DNA of 64,000 nt, from NCBI GenBank assembly GCA_020636745.1, contig JACJXH010000002.1, positions 558,001 to 622,000 of the forward strand, given 5' to 3'. A program made the translations under genes and the position numbers. The notes under the pieces are model-generated. The model ran no database searches and was not told the origin of the DNA. It saw only the letters and a program-made list of their open reading frames with translations. Shown here piece by piece: positions 1 through 8,554 of the stretch. The DNA is from Lentimicrobiaceae bacterium (GTDB lineage: Bacteria; Bacteroidota; Bacteroidia; Bacteroidales; Lentimicrobiaceae). The stretch's first letter is position 1. Each line of letters opens with the position of its first letter.

Positions 1-264
1 ACAGCTTTTAAGCCCGGTTCAGATAACTCAATAACCAATACATTCAAACCACTGCTCCGGTTTTTTGATGCTGGATCATACTCCCTCATGATTTATAATC
101 GCTGGGGGCAGCAGGTATTTTCAACCAACGACCCGACCAAAGGCTGGGATGGCCTGGTGAATGGCAATGAAGCATCTGCAGGACTTTATGCCTGGGTGCT
201 TACTTTTAATGATCTCAACGGGAACAAAACAACCGAAAAAGGGGCTGTTATGCTCTTAAGGTAA
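1..264 (+). CDS. C-terminal fragment of a T9SS cargo protein (gliding-motility-type, type B sorting domain)
   Basis: Frame 1 is open from the first base to a TAA at 262-264 and encodes the last 87 residues of a protein whose start lies outside the window. The fragment has the pattern of the CHU_C / type B sorting domain: a hydrophobic strand followed by MIYNRWGQQVF, then GWDG, then the glycine-rich turn before GLYAWVL, and a short final strand ending in MLLR. In Bacteroidota this domain sends large surface or secreted proteins through the type IX secretion system. Nothing can be said of the upstream domains. The gene converges on the S9 peptidase with only 7 bases between the two stops. Confidence 0.85.
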   Translation, partial: TAFKPGSDNSITNTFKPLLRFFDAGSYSLMIYNRWGQQVFSTNDPTKGWDGLVNGNEASAGLYAWVLTFNDLNGNKTTEKGAVMLLR

Positions 265-271
265 CTCAGCG

Positions 272-2683
272 CTATTCTTCAACGCGGTTTTTTACGTATT
301 TTTCGAGCCACTGATCGGTTTCCCAAAGCATATGCATGATGTTTTCCCGGGCGTTATATCCATGACTTTCATATGGCAGTAACACCAATCTGGCTGTGCC
401 TCCCAACCCTTTAATGGCGCCAAAAAGGCGTTCGCTTTGCAGGGTAAAAGTTCCCGGATTGTTATCAGCATCACCATGTATAAGCAGGAGGGGTTCATTA
501 ATTTTATCGGCATGCACAAAAGGCGACATGGTCAGATACACTTCAGGTGCCTCCCAGAATGTGCGTTCTTCAGATTGAAACCCAAAAGGTGTCAGACTCC
601 GGTTGTAAGCTCCGCTTCGGGCAATTCCAGCAGCAAAAAGGTCGCAATGTGCCATCAGATTGGCTGTCATAAATGCACCATATGAGTGCCCTCCAATCGC
701 AATTCTTCTGCGGTCGGCAACACCTCTGGCAACGGCATAGTCAATAGCAGCAGCTGCATTTGAAACAAGCTGTTCAACAAATGAATCGTTGGGCTCACTA
801 TTTCCTTCGCCGATAATGGGGAAGTCAGCATCATCAAGTATTGCATAGCCTCTGGCTGCCCAATATACAGGTGATCCGTAGTATAACTGAACAAAAGTAT
901 GGGGCGATTCCTTAATCTGACCAGCTTGCTGAGCATCCTTGTATTCAACCGGGTATGCCCACATCAACATTGGCAGCCGGCCATCTCGCAATGAGTCGTA
1001 ACCCGAGGGCAGGTAAAGTGTAGCTGATAAGTCTACCCCATCAGCTCTTTTATACCTTACCCTTTCTTTGCTAACCCCCATAAACGATGCATAAGGATTG
1101 GGAAAAGATGTCAGTGGTTTTAATTTTTGATTTGTTCGCAGGAAAAAGTTCGGGTTTTGCTCCTTGCTTTCAACTGACGTAATCATCTTTTTAGCTGTTG
1201 GATCAACCACCCTTACAATTGATTCATAGGTAGAAATTCCGTCAGCTTGCCATAGACGGTGGCTTTTTAGCTGTTTGATGTCAAACTCATCCACAAATGG
1301 TTTGTTCCCTTCAGGAGAATAACCTTCGCCTTGTAAATAAAGCTTTTTCCCGTCTGAAGAGAACCATAATGTTCTTTCGTTATATTGATTCCGTTTAGTA
1401 AGAAAATCACCCGGGTCGCCATAGTAATCTTCAGTTGAGCGATTAAATATAATTTTGGGGTCGGCATTTTCTTTTGATGGATCAATAAAGTAAGTAATGG
1501 TGTTTCTGTTTTTCCACCAGTAATCATAAATTACAGCCATTTTCTGGTTGCCCCAGGTTGCTCCGTAATATCTGTTTCTGGTGGCGGCTAAAAAGCGCGC
1601 ATTTCCTGAAAAAGGGGCATCGGACTGATAAACTTTATCGCGGAAAGCAACCTCAACGGACGGGTCTCCACCATCCTGAGCTTCAGCCCAAACCAAACTT
1701 GCAGGCATATCTGACCGCCAGCTGATTGAACGTTTTCCTGTTTCTGTGGCATCAAAACCGTTGGGAAGCTCTTCTACAAGCTGACGGTTGTAAAAGTTCA
1801 GAAGAAAACTGCCATCCGGCTTGTAGATATCATACGAAACCGGAAATCTGTATTGCGGTACAATATATGAATACGGCCTTTTGATGGTTTGAACGAGTAT
1901 ATAATTGCCATCGGGCGAAAATGAAACCGATCGGTAAATGGCTTTTGGTAAGAAGTCTGTTATTTTGCCATTCATCTCAATGCGTTTGAGTTCAGCCTGA
2001 GTGTAATATTCATATTTTTTCTCATCGGCAGGATTGCGCAGCAGATCCTGAAAGGTTCTTGCAGGTGCTTTTCGTCCGGTGGTTTCCTGAACAGCAGGCC
2101 CTTCGGGTAATTGCAGCTCACTGGTAAGTTGTTCTCTGTTTTCGGGAACCATCAAGGCAAATACAGCGTCAGATTTTGGCGACCAAACATAAGCTGAGCC
2201 CATTGAGCCATTGAGCCTTGGCGGAGAAATACAGCTGGCGTTGCCGCTGTTTAAATCAATTACCCATAATTCAATGCCATTTGAAAGCGTGTTGGTAAAG
2301 GCGATTTTGGTTTCGTCGGGCGAGAAGCTTAAATCAGAAATCTTCAGCTTGCCGGGGAGCCCGTTGATAGTCAGGTATTGGCCTGACTCAATGTTCATGA
2401 CTTTGATATCGTAATTGTATGAAGCTCTTGATTGCCCGTTTGTTTGCGGATTGATGCGGATACCTGCCAGTTTTACTTCAACTTCGGCCAAATCTTCAAG
2501 GGTTTTAAAAGCCAATCTGTCAAGCATTACCATTGTTTGATTGCGCGAATCAATCCTGATGGCAGGTCTGGGTTTAATATCAACCAATTCAAGAATTTCC
2601 TGAGGCGGTAGTTGATAAGTCTGATTGGTTTGGGCATTGGCAAAAGAAGTAATCGTCATTAGCAGTAGGATTAATCGTTTCAT
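272..2683 (-). CDS. secreted S9-family serine peptidase (prolyl oligopeptidase / glutamyl endopeptidase-like)
   Basis: An 803-residue exported peptidase. Residues 1-17 form a signal peptide ending in NAQ. Residues about 60-520 are the beta-propeller-like region with repeated SFSPD and WSPKS blade motifs. The C-terminal 250 residues are an alpha/beta hydrolase. The catalytic triad can be read directly: Ser667 in GGHSYGA, Asp740 in HGDADN and His774 in ESHGY. In this family the propeller gates access so that oligopeptides are cleaved; the length and the region around the nucleophile fit the S9D glutamyl-peptidase-like branch, but the cleavage specificity is inference. The likely location is the periplasm. 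It stands alone, with no clear TAnnTTTG element in the 109 bases upstream. Confidence 0.9.
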   Translation of the reverse strand: MKRLILLLMTITSFANAQTNQTYQLPPQEILELVDIKPRPAIRIDSRNQTMVMLDRLAFKTLEDLAEVEVKLAGIRINPQTNGQSRASYNYDIKVMNIESGQYLTINGLPGKLKISDLSFSPDETKIAFTNTLSNGIELWVIDLNSGNASCISPPRLNGSMGSAYVWSPKSDAVFALMVPENREQLTSELQLPEGPAVQETTGRKAPARTFQDLLRNPADEKKYEYYTQAELKRIEMNGKITDFLPKAIYRSVSFSPDGNYILVQTIKRPYSYIVPQYRFPVSYDIYKPDGSFLLNFYNRQLVEELPNGFDATETGKRSISWRSDMPASLVWAEAQDGGDPSVEVAFRDKVYQSDAPFSGNARFLAATRNRYYGATWGNQKMAVIYDYWWKNRNTITYFIDPSKENADPKIIFNRSTEDYYGDPGDFLTKRNQYNERTLWFSSDGKKLYLQGEGYSPEGNKPFVDEFDIKQLKSHRLWQADGISTYESIVRVVDPTAKKMITSVESKEQNPNFFLRTNQKLKPLTSFPNPYASFMGVSKERVRYKRADGVDLSATLYLPSGYDSLRDGRLPMLMWAYPVEYKDAQQAGQIKESPHTFVQLYYGSPVYWAARGYAILDDADFPIIGEGNSEPNDSFVEQLVSNAAAAIDYAVARGVADRRRIAIGGHSYGAFMTANLMAHCDLFAAGIARSGAYNRSLTPFGFQSEERTFWEAPEVYLTMSPFVHADKINEPLLLIHGDADNNPGTFTLQSERLFGAIKGLGGTARLVLLPYESHGYNARENIMHMLWETDQWLEKYVKNRVEE

Positions 2684-2792
2684 GAACTTGTGTTTTATGA
2701 TTCATAATGCCATACTTAAAAACGAGTTATGGCATTGGTATGAATCAGAATGAAAACTAATACGCTGTAAATATAATGTACTTGCAGTTCTC

Positions 2793-4865
2793 TTATTGCT
2801 TAATAAATCGTGCCGAATGCACTTTAAGTCCATTATTTATGGTAATCAACCAGATGCCAGGACTGAGTTTTGAAATGTCGGCATGCCATTCGATGAATCC
2901 GTTGGCAGGATTTTGGTAAATATCGCTGATGATTATCCTGCCAGTTGGGTCGGAAATGGTGAACGAAATTTCTTTCATATTGTTGGATTCAGTTTTTACA
3001 TACAAAATATTTGACGCCGGGTTCGGGAAAATGCTGAATGCTGCCTGATGATTATCTGCAAAATCTGTTGCGGTGCTGTTGCAGGTACCAGGCAGGTTCT
3101 GATCAATCCATGCAAGACGCTGGTGAATCCAGTTTTTCAAGGAACTGATTTCTTCAGCATAGGTTGGCGGGTAAGGCCAGGGGTTGGGCCAAACATACAC
3201 GCCTAAGATTGGCCATACAGTAAAATTTCGTTCCTGCGATTCGTTTAGCAACAGGGCAACACTGTCAATATATTGGTCAAACCAATTGTCACTGAGCAGA
3301 TTGTCGCGCAGCATGGTCCATCGGCACTTCAGATTATTGGCAAAAGCGGTGTCTTCAAGCAAGCGTTCCCACCAAAATGGAACCTGCCAGTAATCATCGG
3401 TGCAAGGAAACTGGTAGGCCCATCCTTCAACTTCAGTACCGCCGCAATAATCTGCATTGTGCCAGGCAATGTCATAATCCCATACAGGTCCAATTCTGAG
3501 CTTTCCGCCTAAACTTTCGCGCTCTTTATGAAGGAATGTACTGAGGCGATAGCCGTCAACATTTTTACTGATTTCATTCACCAAAAAATAATCAATAAAG
3601 GAGAGCTCATCAACAAATTGCCTGAACCCGGTTTCTGGATTGGCAAAATCAGGCCCGGCAAGTGTGCTTTCAAATGAGTTTACATAATTGCTGATATAGG
3701 CTTTTTGCGGATCTGTAATATCTTCGGCCTTGGGAAATTCGTATTGAAAGAAGATAGTTTGCCCGTTGTTATGGTTCTCAGGCGGAAAATTTGAAATCCA
3801 GCCATCGCCACCGCTACCTGTAGTTTTGTCAATTTTAAATATATACCCGCCAGTCAGTTGATCGCCTGAATTTTGATCGGGTTTGAGTTTGGCAATATTT
3901 ACCCTGTTTGCGTCGCGCTTGATTCTTTCAGAGAAAACATAAATTCCTTTATAAATCCCATTGATGACTACTTCAACATACTTGTAACGTGTGGCATAAT
4001 GGCCAAGATTACGCGATACCTGATATGCCAATGCATTGCGACACAATGTTTTATCGGTATAATTAGCGTTCAGGATCCAATCGCTTTCCTCAGGCATGCC
4101 CAGCATTGAAATGTCAACTTCTTCACCCTGTGCGTCCCATGTTTCAAAACCATAGCTTTTTTTGGGAAACATCTGAGAACTGGATCCTCTGATTTCTATT
4201 CCGGCATAAGCATCATAAACCGGATTGTCGCTGACATAATTACGTTGTCCCTGACCATTGTCAATTACTTTCATGCCCACCTGAATTTTGGGATCATCAG
4301 GTATTTCCTGCCCATATGTGTCGATAAGAATGATGGGCAGGTTTGACGAAGTGAAGGCAAACGGCGCTGTGGGATGATCGCTGAATGTAATTTCCCAATC
4401 GAGTAAATTTCCCTGGTCGGAATTGAATTTGTCGAGGATGTATAAATACCAGATGCCATTACCTTCGCGTCCGTTGTTTAATGATCCCATTTGCTCCTGT
4501 GGTTTGTAATAACCTGTAAACGGGGCACTACCCTGGTTGATGACTCTGAAAGCTGTATCGGTAAAAATGGTGTTGGTGTAATTGTCTCCATCTCCGCCAT
4601 TGCCATCACTCAGGACAATTGATGTGCCATCAGGGGCAATTAATGCAATCAGCAAATCTGCATCATATGTATGAGTCAGGTTTATACGTATTGATGATAA
4701 TCCGTGTATACTGTCAATGCTTGCAGGATTTAAGTCACTTACCGTTATTGGATATATTGCCGGAGTGCCATCATCTGGAATTATTCCTCCTGTTCCTTGC
4801 CAGGTTTGTGCAAAAATGTTGCATGCCAGACATGTTGCCGTCAAGAATGTGAGTAGTTTTTTCAT
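2793..4865 (-). CDS. secreted CotH-family protein with P-domain and T9SS type A sorting domain
   Basis: A 690-residue modular secreted protein. Residues 1-19 are a signal peptide ending in IFAQ. Residues about 25-165 resemble the proprotein convertase P-domain (a beta-sandwich with HTYDADLLIALIAPDG and GIWYLYILD). Residues about 210-545 are a CotH-like region, with GIEIRGSSSQ, PKKSYGFE, WILNANYTDKT and GPVWDYDIAW, the last being the usual CotH signature. Residues about 610-690 are a type A T9SS sorting domain beginning FSIFPNPASN. Related spore-coat CotH proteins are atypical protein kinases; secreted Bacteroidota members are of unknown function. Surface attachment or release by T9SS is the safest prediction. 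Confidence 0.88.
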   Translation of the reverse strand: MKKLLTFLTATCLACNIFAQTWQGTGGIIPDDGTPAIYPITVSDLNPASIDSIHGLSSIRINLTHTYDADLLIALIAPDGTSIVLSDGNGGDGDNYTNTIFTDTAFRVINQGSAPFTGYYKPQEQMGSLNNGREGNGIWYLYILDKFNSDQGNLLDWEITFSDHPTAPFAFTSSNLPIILIDTYGQEIPDDPKIQVGMKVIDNGQGQRNYVSDNPVYDAYAGIEIRGSSSQMFPKKSYGFETWDAQGEEVDISMLGMPEESDWILNANYTDKTLCRNALAYQVSRNLGHYATRYKYVEVVINGIYKGIYVFSERIKRDANRVNIAKLKPDQNSGDQLTGGYIFKIDKTTGSGGDGWISNFPPENHNNGQTIFFQYEFPKAEDITDPQKAYISNYVNSFESTLAGPDFANPETGFRQFVDELSFIDYFLVNEISKNVDGYRLSTFLHKERESLGGKLRIGPVWDYDIAWHNADYCGGTEVEGWAYQFPCTDDYWQVPFWWERLLEDTAFANNLKCRWTMLRDNLLSDNWFDQYIDSVALLLNESQERNFTVWPILGVYVWPNPWPYPPTYAEEISSLKNWIHQRLAWIDQNLPGTCNSTATDFADNHQAAFSIFPNPASNILYVKTESNNMKEISFTISDPTGRIIISDIYQNPANGFIEWHADISKLSPGIWLITINNGLKVHSARFIKQ

Positions 4866-5298
4866 TTTTGTGAAGTTAGTGTAGCTTTATTACCCAGACC
4901 AGATATTGATGAAGGCTTATAAGCCCGAATTTTTAAGTTTTTTTCTGTTCTGAACAGTAAGCTGGTGCGACATTTGTTTTCAGGCCATTAATTTAGGAAT
5001 TTTTAACAGATCTGTAACAGCCGGGTAAAACATGCGTTCAGGTATAAGTTTAATTTTATGGTTGGCTTTTCTGAACAGCAAACCGGTTTGGAAGTTATGT
5101 GTAAAATATTGATAAATAGGTGTGTAACACAGGCTCTGAATTTTTTACTTCGGAATTCATAACACAATGAGGAATGTAGAAATTGCCCCTGATGCCATTT
5201 GAAAGCCCGAAAAGTAACTATTGGCTGCATTGAGCACTATGCAATCAGAAGTTTAGAATCTATTTTTCATAACTTTGCACATTCTAAAAAGCAGAAAC
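4866..5298. other. intergenic region, divergent genes
   Basis: About 430 bases between the CotH gene and the small protein at 5299, which are transcribed in opposite directions. The right end holds a good -7 element for the rightward unit. The middle is AT-rich; the only open frames are short, overlap nothing conserved and were not accepted. No tRNA-like fold or terminator was seen. Confidence 0.5.
5270..5277 (+). promoter_or_regulatory. Bacteroidota -7 promoter element
   Basis: TAACTTTG matches the Bacteroidota consensus TAnnTTTG exactly and lies 21 bases before the ATG of the small protein at 5299. No convincing -33 TTG is present at the usual distance. It is the only clear promoter before the surA-like cluster, so it may drive that cluster too. 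Confidence 0.6.
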
Positions 5299-5616
5299 AT
5301 GTTGGCTTTTAATGATAAAATGGCTGGAACCTATACTACTCCCGATGATGTGCTTTTAAGGTCTGCACATGCGGCAGCACTGCCATTTGGCCAAGGTGTA
5401 ACATCCGGATTTTTACATTATACCAGCATTCGTATACCGGTTGTTTCTGTCGGGGTTGATATGATTACTGATGCGTTAATGGGCCAAAATCCGGCTCGAA
5501 ACTGGGGTAAGGGCTTCCTCATATCCAACATGTTCGGTAATAATAAAAAGAACCCCAAAAATGCTTCGGGAAGTCTTGTGTCTGATGCTGGTATTGCCGT
5601 TAAGCCTGTAATTTAA
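5299..5616 (+). CDS. small protein of unknown function upstream of the PPIase cluster
   Basis: A 105-residue open frame starting at the ATG that follows the -7 element; a TTG 24 bases upstream would overlap that element and is unlikely. I recognise no family. The protein starts MLAFNDKMAG, has a mildly hydrophobic centre (IRIPVVSVGVDMITDALMG) and a basic Asn/Lys-rich tail (MFGNNKKNPKN). There is no signal peptide and no cysteine. It ends 50 bases before the first peptidyl-prolyl isomerase gene, so co-transcription is plausible. Support for coding is the promoter position and the uninterrupted frame; it could still be spurious. Confidence 0.5.
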   Translation: MLAFNDKMAGTYTTPDDVLLRSAHAAALPFGQGVTSGFLHYTSIRIPVVSVGVDMITDALMGQNPARNWGKGFLISNMFGNNKKNPKNASGSLVSDAGIAVKPVI

Positions 5617-5666
5617 CTTGTTAAAAAATAAACAAATACATAATTCAATTAACCACTTCAATCGTT

Positions 5667-7655
5667 ATGAAAAACCTGCTTGTTAAGTTTCTGTTTACCA
5701 TCATTTTTTTAACAGGAATATCATGTGCCTTTGCTCAGGATACAGATCCTGTGATACTGAAAGTGGCTGGTGAAAACATCACCAAAACGGAGTTTTTAAA
5801 TGTTTATCAGAAAAACAATGTTAATGGTGAAGTTCTCGATCGCAAATCACTTGAAGAATACATGGAATTGTATATCAATTTCAGGTTGAAGGTTAAGGAA
5901 GCTGAAGAGCTCGGGCTTGATACGATGCGCTCTTTTATTGATGAACTGGCCGGCTATCGCAAACAGCTTGCACAACCTTATCTGATTGATGAGGATATGA
6001 ATAAAGCGCTGCTTGAAGAGGCATATAGCCGCAAGACTGAAGATATAAGGGCCAGTCACCTGTTGGTAAAAGTGGATAAAAATGCTTCGCCAGCCGATAC
6101 ACTTATAGCTTATAAAAAAGTGATGGCCTTGCGCAAAAAAATTCTGAAAGGCGCTGATTTTGGTCAGGTTGCAATGGAAAGCTCCGATGACTTGTCGGCT
6201 CGTGACCGGACTGTTGAAAACCGGCAGGTAAAAGGTAATAAAGGTGATTTGGGATACTTTACTGTTTTTGATATGGTTTATCCTTTTGAAACCGGTGCAT
6301 ATAAATTAAAAGTAGGCGAGGTTTCAATGCCGGTTCGTAGCGATTTTGGCTATCATCTGATTAAAGTAACTGACCGTAAACCGGCTATGGGCCGCGTTCA
6401 GGTTGCTCATATTCTTCTGCGTATACCTGCCAACGCTTCTGCCGAAGACAGTACCGCTGTTGCAAAAAAAGCACAGGAAATATACAGCCGTTTGATGAAT
6501 GGTGAAGATTTCAGTAAACTCACCGCCGAATTTTCTGAAGATAAATCAACATCACCTAAAGGAGGCGTTTTGCCCTGGTTTGGCGCCAATAAGATGATTC
6601 CTGAATTTATCAAAGAGATTTCTGCCCTCAAAGATATCAATGATATTACCAAACCTTTTTCTTCTTCCTTTGGATGGCACATAGTTAAGCTTATTGATCG
6701 CAAACCTGTAGGAAGTTATGAAGATAACCTCGCTGATTTAAAACAAAGCCTCACCCGGAATGACAGAGCTAAAAAGAGTGAAGAGGCCTTGCTGAACAGA
6801 ATTAAACGGGAATATAAATATTCTGACAATCTGAAAGCCAGGGATGAATTCAATAAGGTGGTTACCGACACTATTTTTGCTGGCGGATGGGATGCTAAAC
6901 AAGCTGAAAACCTCAATAAAACGATTTTTACCATCGGACGTCGCAGCTACTCACAACAGGATTTTGCATCTTATCTTGCTAAAAATCAGCGCAAAAGAAA
7001 CAAAGAGGAGATTCCTGTTTATATAAATACTATGTTCAATGCTTTTGTTGCAGAAAAATGCCTGGAATATGAAGATAGTCAGCTTGAATCCAAATATCCT
7101 GAATTCAGAATGCTGGTAAAAGAGTATCGTGATGGAATCTTACTGTTCGAACTTACTGATCAGAAAATCTGGTCAAAAGCCGTTAAAGATACTTTAGGCC
7201 TTGAGCAGTTTTATAAGGCAAATGCCACAAACTACATGTGGGATCAACGTCTTGATGCAACCATTTATACTTTTACAACTAAAGACGAAAAGCTGCTGGC
7301 AACTGCCCGGAAGGCTATAAAAAAAGGCATTACCGATAACGAGTTGCTTGAAATGGTGAATACTGACAGTACATCGGTTTTAACCATCGACAGGAGGAAA
7401 TATTCAAAGGGCGACAATGCCATGATTGACGAAATTGACTGGACTCCGGGTATGGCAACCGAAACAGCTACCGCTGACAAAGTAACCATGATTATGGTCA
7501 ATCAGGTGGTTAAACCTGAGCCAAAATTGCTGAACGAAGCGCGGGGTCTTATCACAGCTGATTATCAAAATTATCTTGAACAGGCATGGATCAAACAGTT
7601 AAGGGCAAAATACCCTTATGAAGTTAATCAGGCTGTTCTTTCTTCAATAAACTAA
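5667..7655 (+). CDS. periplasmic peptidyl-prolyl isomerase with two parvulin domains
   Basis: A 662-residue exported folding factor. A signal peptide covers residues 1-23 (ending AFAQ). A helical SurA-like N-terminal region follows (about 25-120). Two parvulin (PpiC) domains come next: about 125-235, opening with RASHLLVK and closing with FGYHLIKVTDRK, and about 240-348, opening with VAHILLRI and closing with FGWHIVKLIDRK. The last 310 residues are a long helical extension. Parvulins isomerise X-Pro bonds, and in Gram-negative bacteria SurA/PpiD-type members chaperone outer membrane proteins. It is the first of three related genes, with 1 base before the next. Confidence 0.9.
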   Translation: MKNLLVKFLFTIIFLTGISCAFAQDTDPVILKVAGENITKTEFLNVYQKNNVNGEVLDRKSLEEYMELYINFRLKVKEAEELGLDTMRSFIDELAGYRKQLAQPYLIDEDMNKALLEEAYSRKTEDIRASHLLVKVDKNASPADTLIAYKKVMALRKKILKGADFGQVAMESSDDLSARDRTVENRQVKGNKGDLGYFTVFDMVYPFETGAYKLKVGEVSMPVRSDFGYHLIKVTDRKPAMGRVQVAHILLRIPANASAEDSTAVAKKAQEIYSRLMNGEDFSKLTAEFSEDKSTSPKGGVLPWFGANKMIPEFIKEISALKDINDITKPFSSSFGWHIVKLIDRKPVGSYEDNLADLKQSLTRNDRAKKSEEALLNRIKREYKYSDNLKARDEFNKVVTDTIFAGGWDAKQAENLNKTIFTIGRRSYSQQDFASYLAKNQRKRNKEEIPVYINTMFNAFVAEKCLEYEDSQLESKYPEFRMLVKEYRDGILLFELTDQKIWSKAVKDTLGLEQFYKANATNYMWDQRLDATIYTFTTKDEKLLATARKAIKKGITDNELLEMVNTDSTSVLTIDRRKYSKGDNAMIDEIDWTPGMATETATADKVTMIMVNQVVKPEPKLLNEARGLITADYQNYLEQAWIKQLRAKYPYEVNQAVLSSIN

Positions 7656-7656
7656 A

Positions 7657-8520
7657 GTGATCAAAGATTTAAAGATATGGATGCTGCTGCTGCCGGTAAG
7701 TTTACTGGCAGCATGTAGTTTTTTTAAAAAAGACAACAGTGATGTGGCGGTGGCTGTCGCCTATGATAAAACACTTTATCGTAGCGAGTTGAATGGGATT
7801 GTGCCGTCAGGCTCATCTGCCAATGACAGCATTGAAATTACCCGGCAATATATTGATAATTGGGTGCGTAACCAGGTGAAACTGCATCAGGCTGAGAAAA
7901 ATCTGAGCGATGAACAGATGGATTTTGATAAGCAGCTGGAGTTGTACAGAAATTCACTCATTATTTATGAATATGAAAGTGAACTGATAAAACAAAAACT
8001 TGACACTGTCGTTAATGAACAGGAGATTCAGCAGTTTTACGATGCCAATCCTGCAAATTTTCAGCTTCGCGAGAACATTGTGAAAGTGAGTTATATTAAA
8101 GTTCCGTTGGCTTCAGTTGGAGCGCCTGCTGTTAAAAAAGCCAGACAATTGTTGGGGGCAGAACGCATTGCAGACCCTGAAAAGCTCGACGAAATTTGTC
8201 AGTCATCTATGCTCTCGTGTAGAATAGATGATGATAATTGGTTGACATTTAACGACTTGATTCGAGAGCTGCCGTTGGATGTTTTTGATCAGGAAAACTT
8301 TTTGAAAAGCAAGAAGTTTTTTGAAACCAGTGACTCTCTCTATCTTTATATGGTGAGGTTTAATGATTACAAAATAAAAGAAAGCCTTTCGCCTATCAGT
8401 TTTGAAACTGAAAAAATCAGGAGCATCATTCTTAACCAGCGAAAGCATGAGCTGATAAACCGGATGCATCAGGAAGTTTTTCAGAAAGCACTTGAAAATA
8501 AGGAGTTTGAAATCTTCTGA
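7657..8520 (+). CDS. SurA-N-like lipoprotein, probable chaperone lacking a clear parvulin domain
   Basis: A 287-residue lipoprotein starting at a GTG one base after the previous stop. The lipobox is LLAAC, with Cys20. The N-terminal part (about 40-135) resembles the helical chaperone region of SurA/PpiC proteins, with the usual QYIDNWVRNQVKLHQAE helix and an EIQQFYDANPANF linker. Where a parvulin domain should begin, the HxLL signature is replaced by VSYIKVP and no second half-motif follows, so isomerase activity is doubtful. It sits between two genuine PPIases and overlaps neither, which suggests a membrane-anchored partner in outer membrane protein delivery (inference). Confidence 0.75.
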   Translation: MIKDLKIWMLLLPVSLLAACSFFKKDNSDVAVAVAYDKTLYRSELNGIVPSGSSANDSIEITRQYIDNWVRNQVKLHQAEKNLSDEQMDFDKQLELYRNSLIIYEYESELIKQKLDTVVNEQEIQQFYDANPANFQLRENIVKVSYIKVPLASVGAPAVKKARQLLGAERIADPEKLDEICQSSMLSCRIDDDNWLTFNDLIRELPLDVFDQENFLKSKKFFETSDSLYLYMVRFNDYKIKESLSPISFETEKIRSIILNQRKHELINRMHQEVFQKALENKEFEIF

Positions 8521-8554
8521 TTCCATACTTTACATCTATAACGAATTTGAAAAA

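Noticed and set aside
5003..5230. 75-codon frame on the minus strand in the CotH/small-protein gap
   Set aside because: No promoter, no recognisable motif and atypical composition; the region is better read as divergent upstream DNA.
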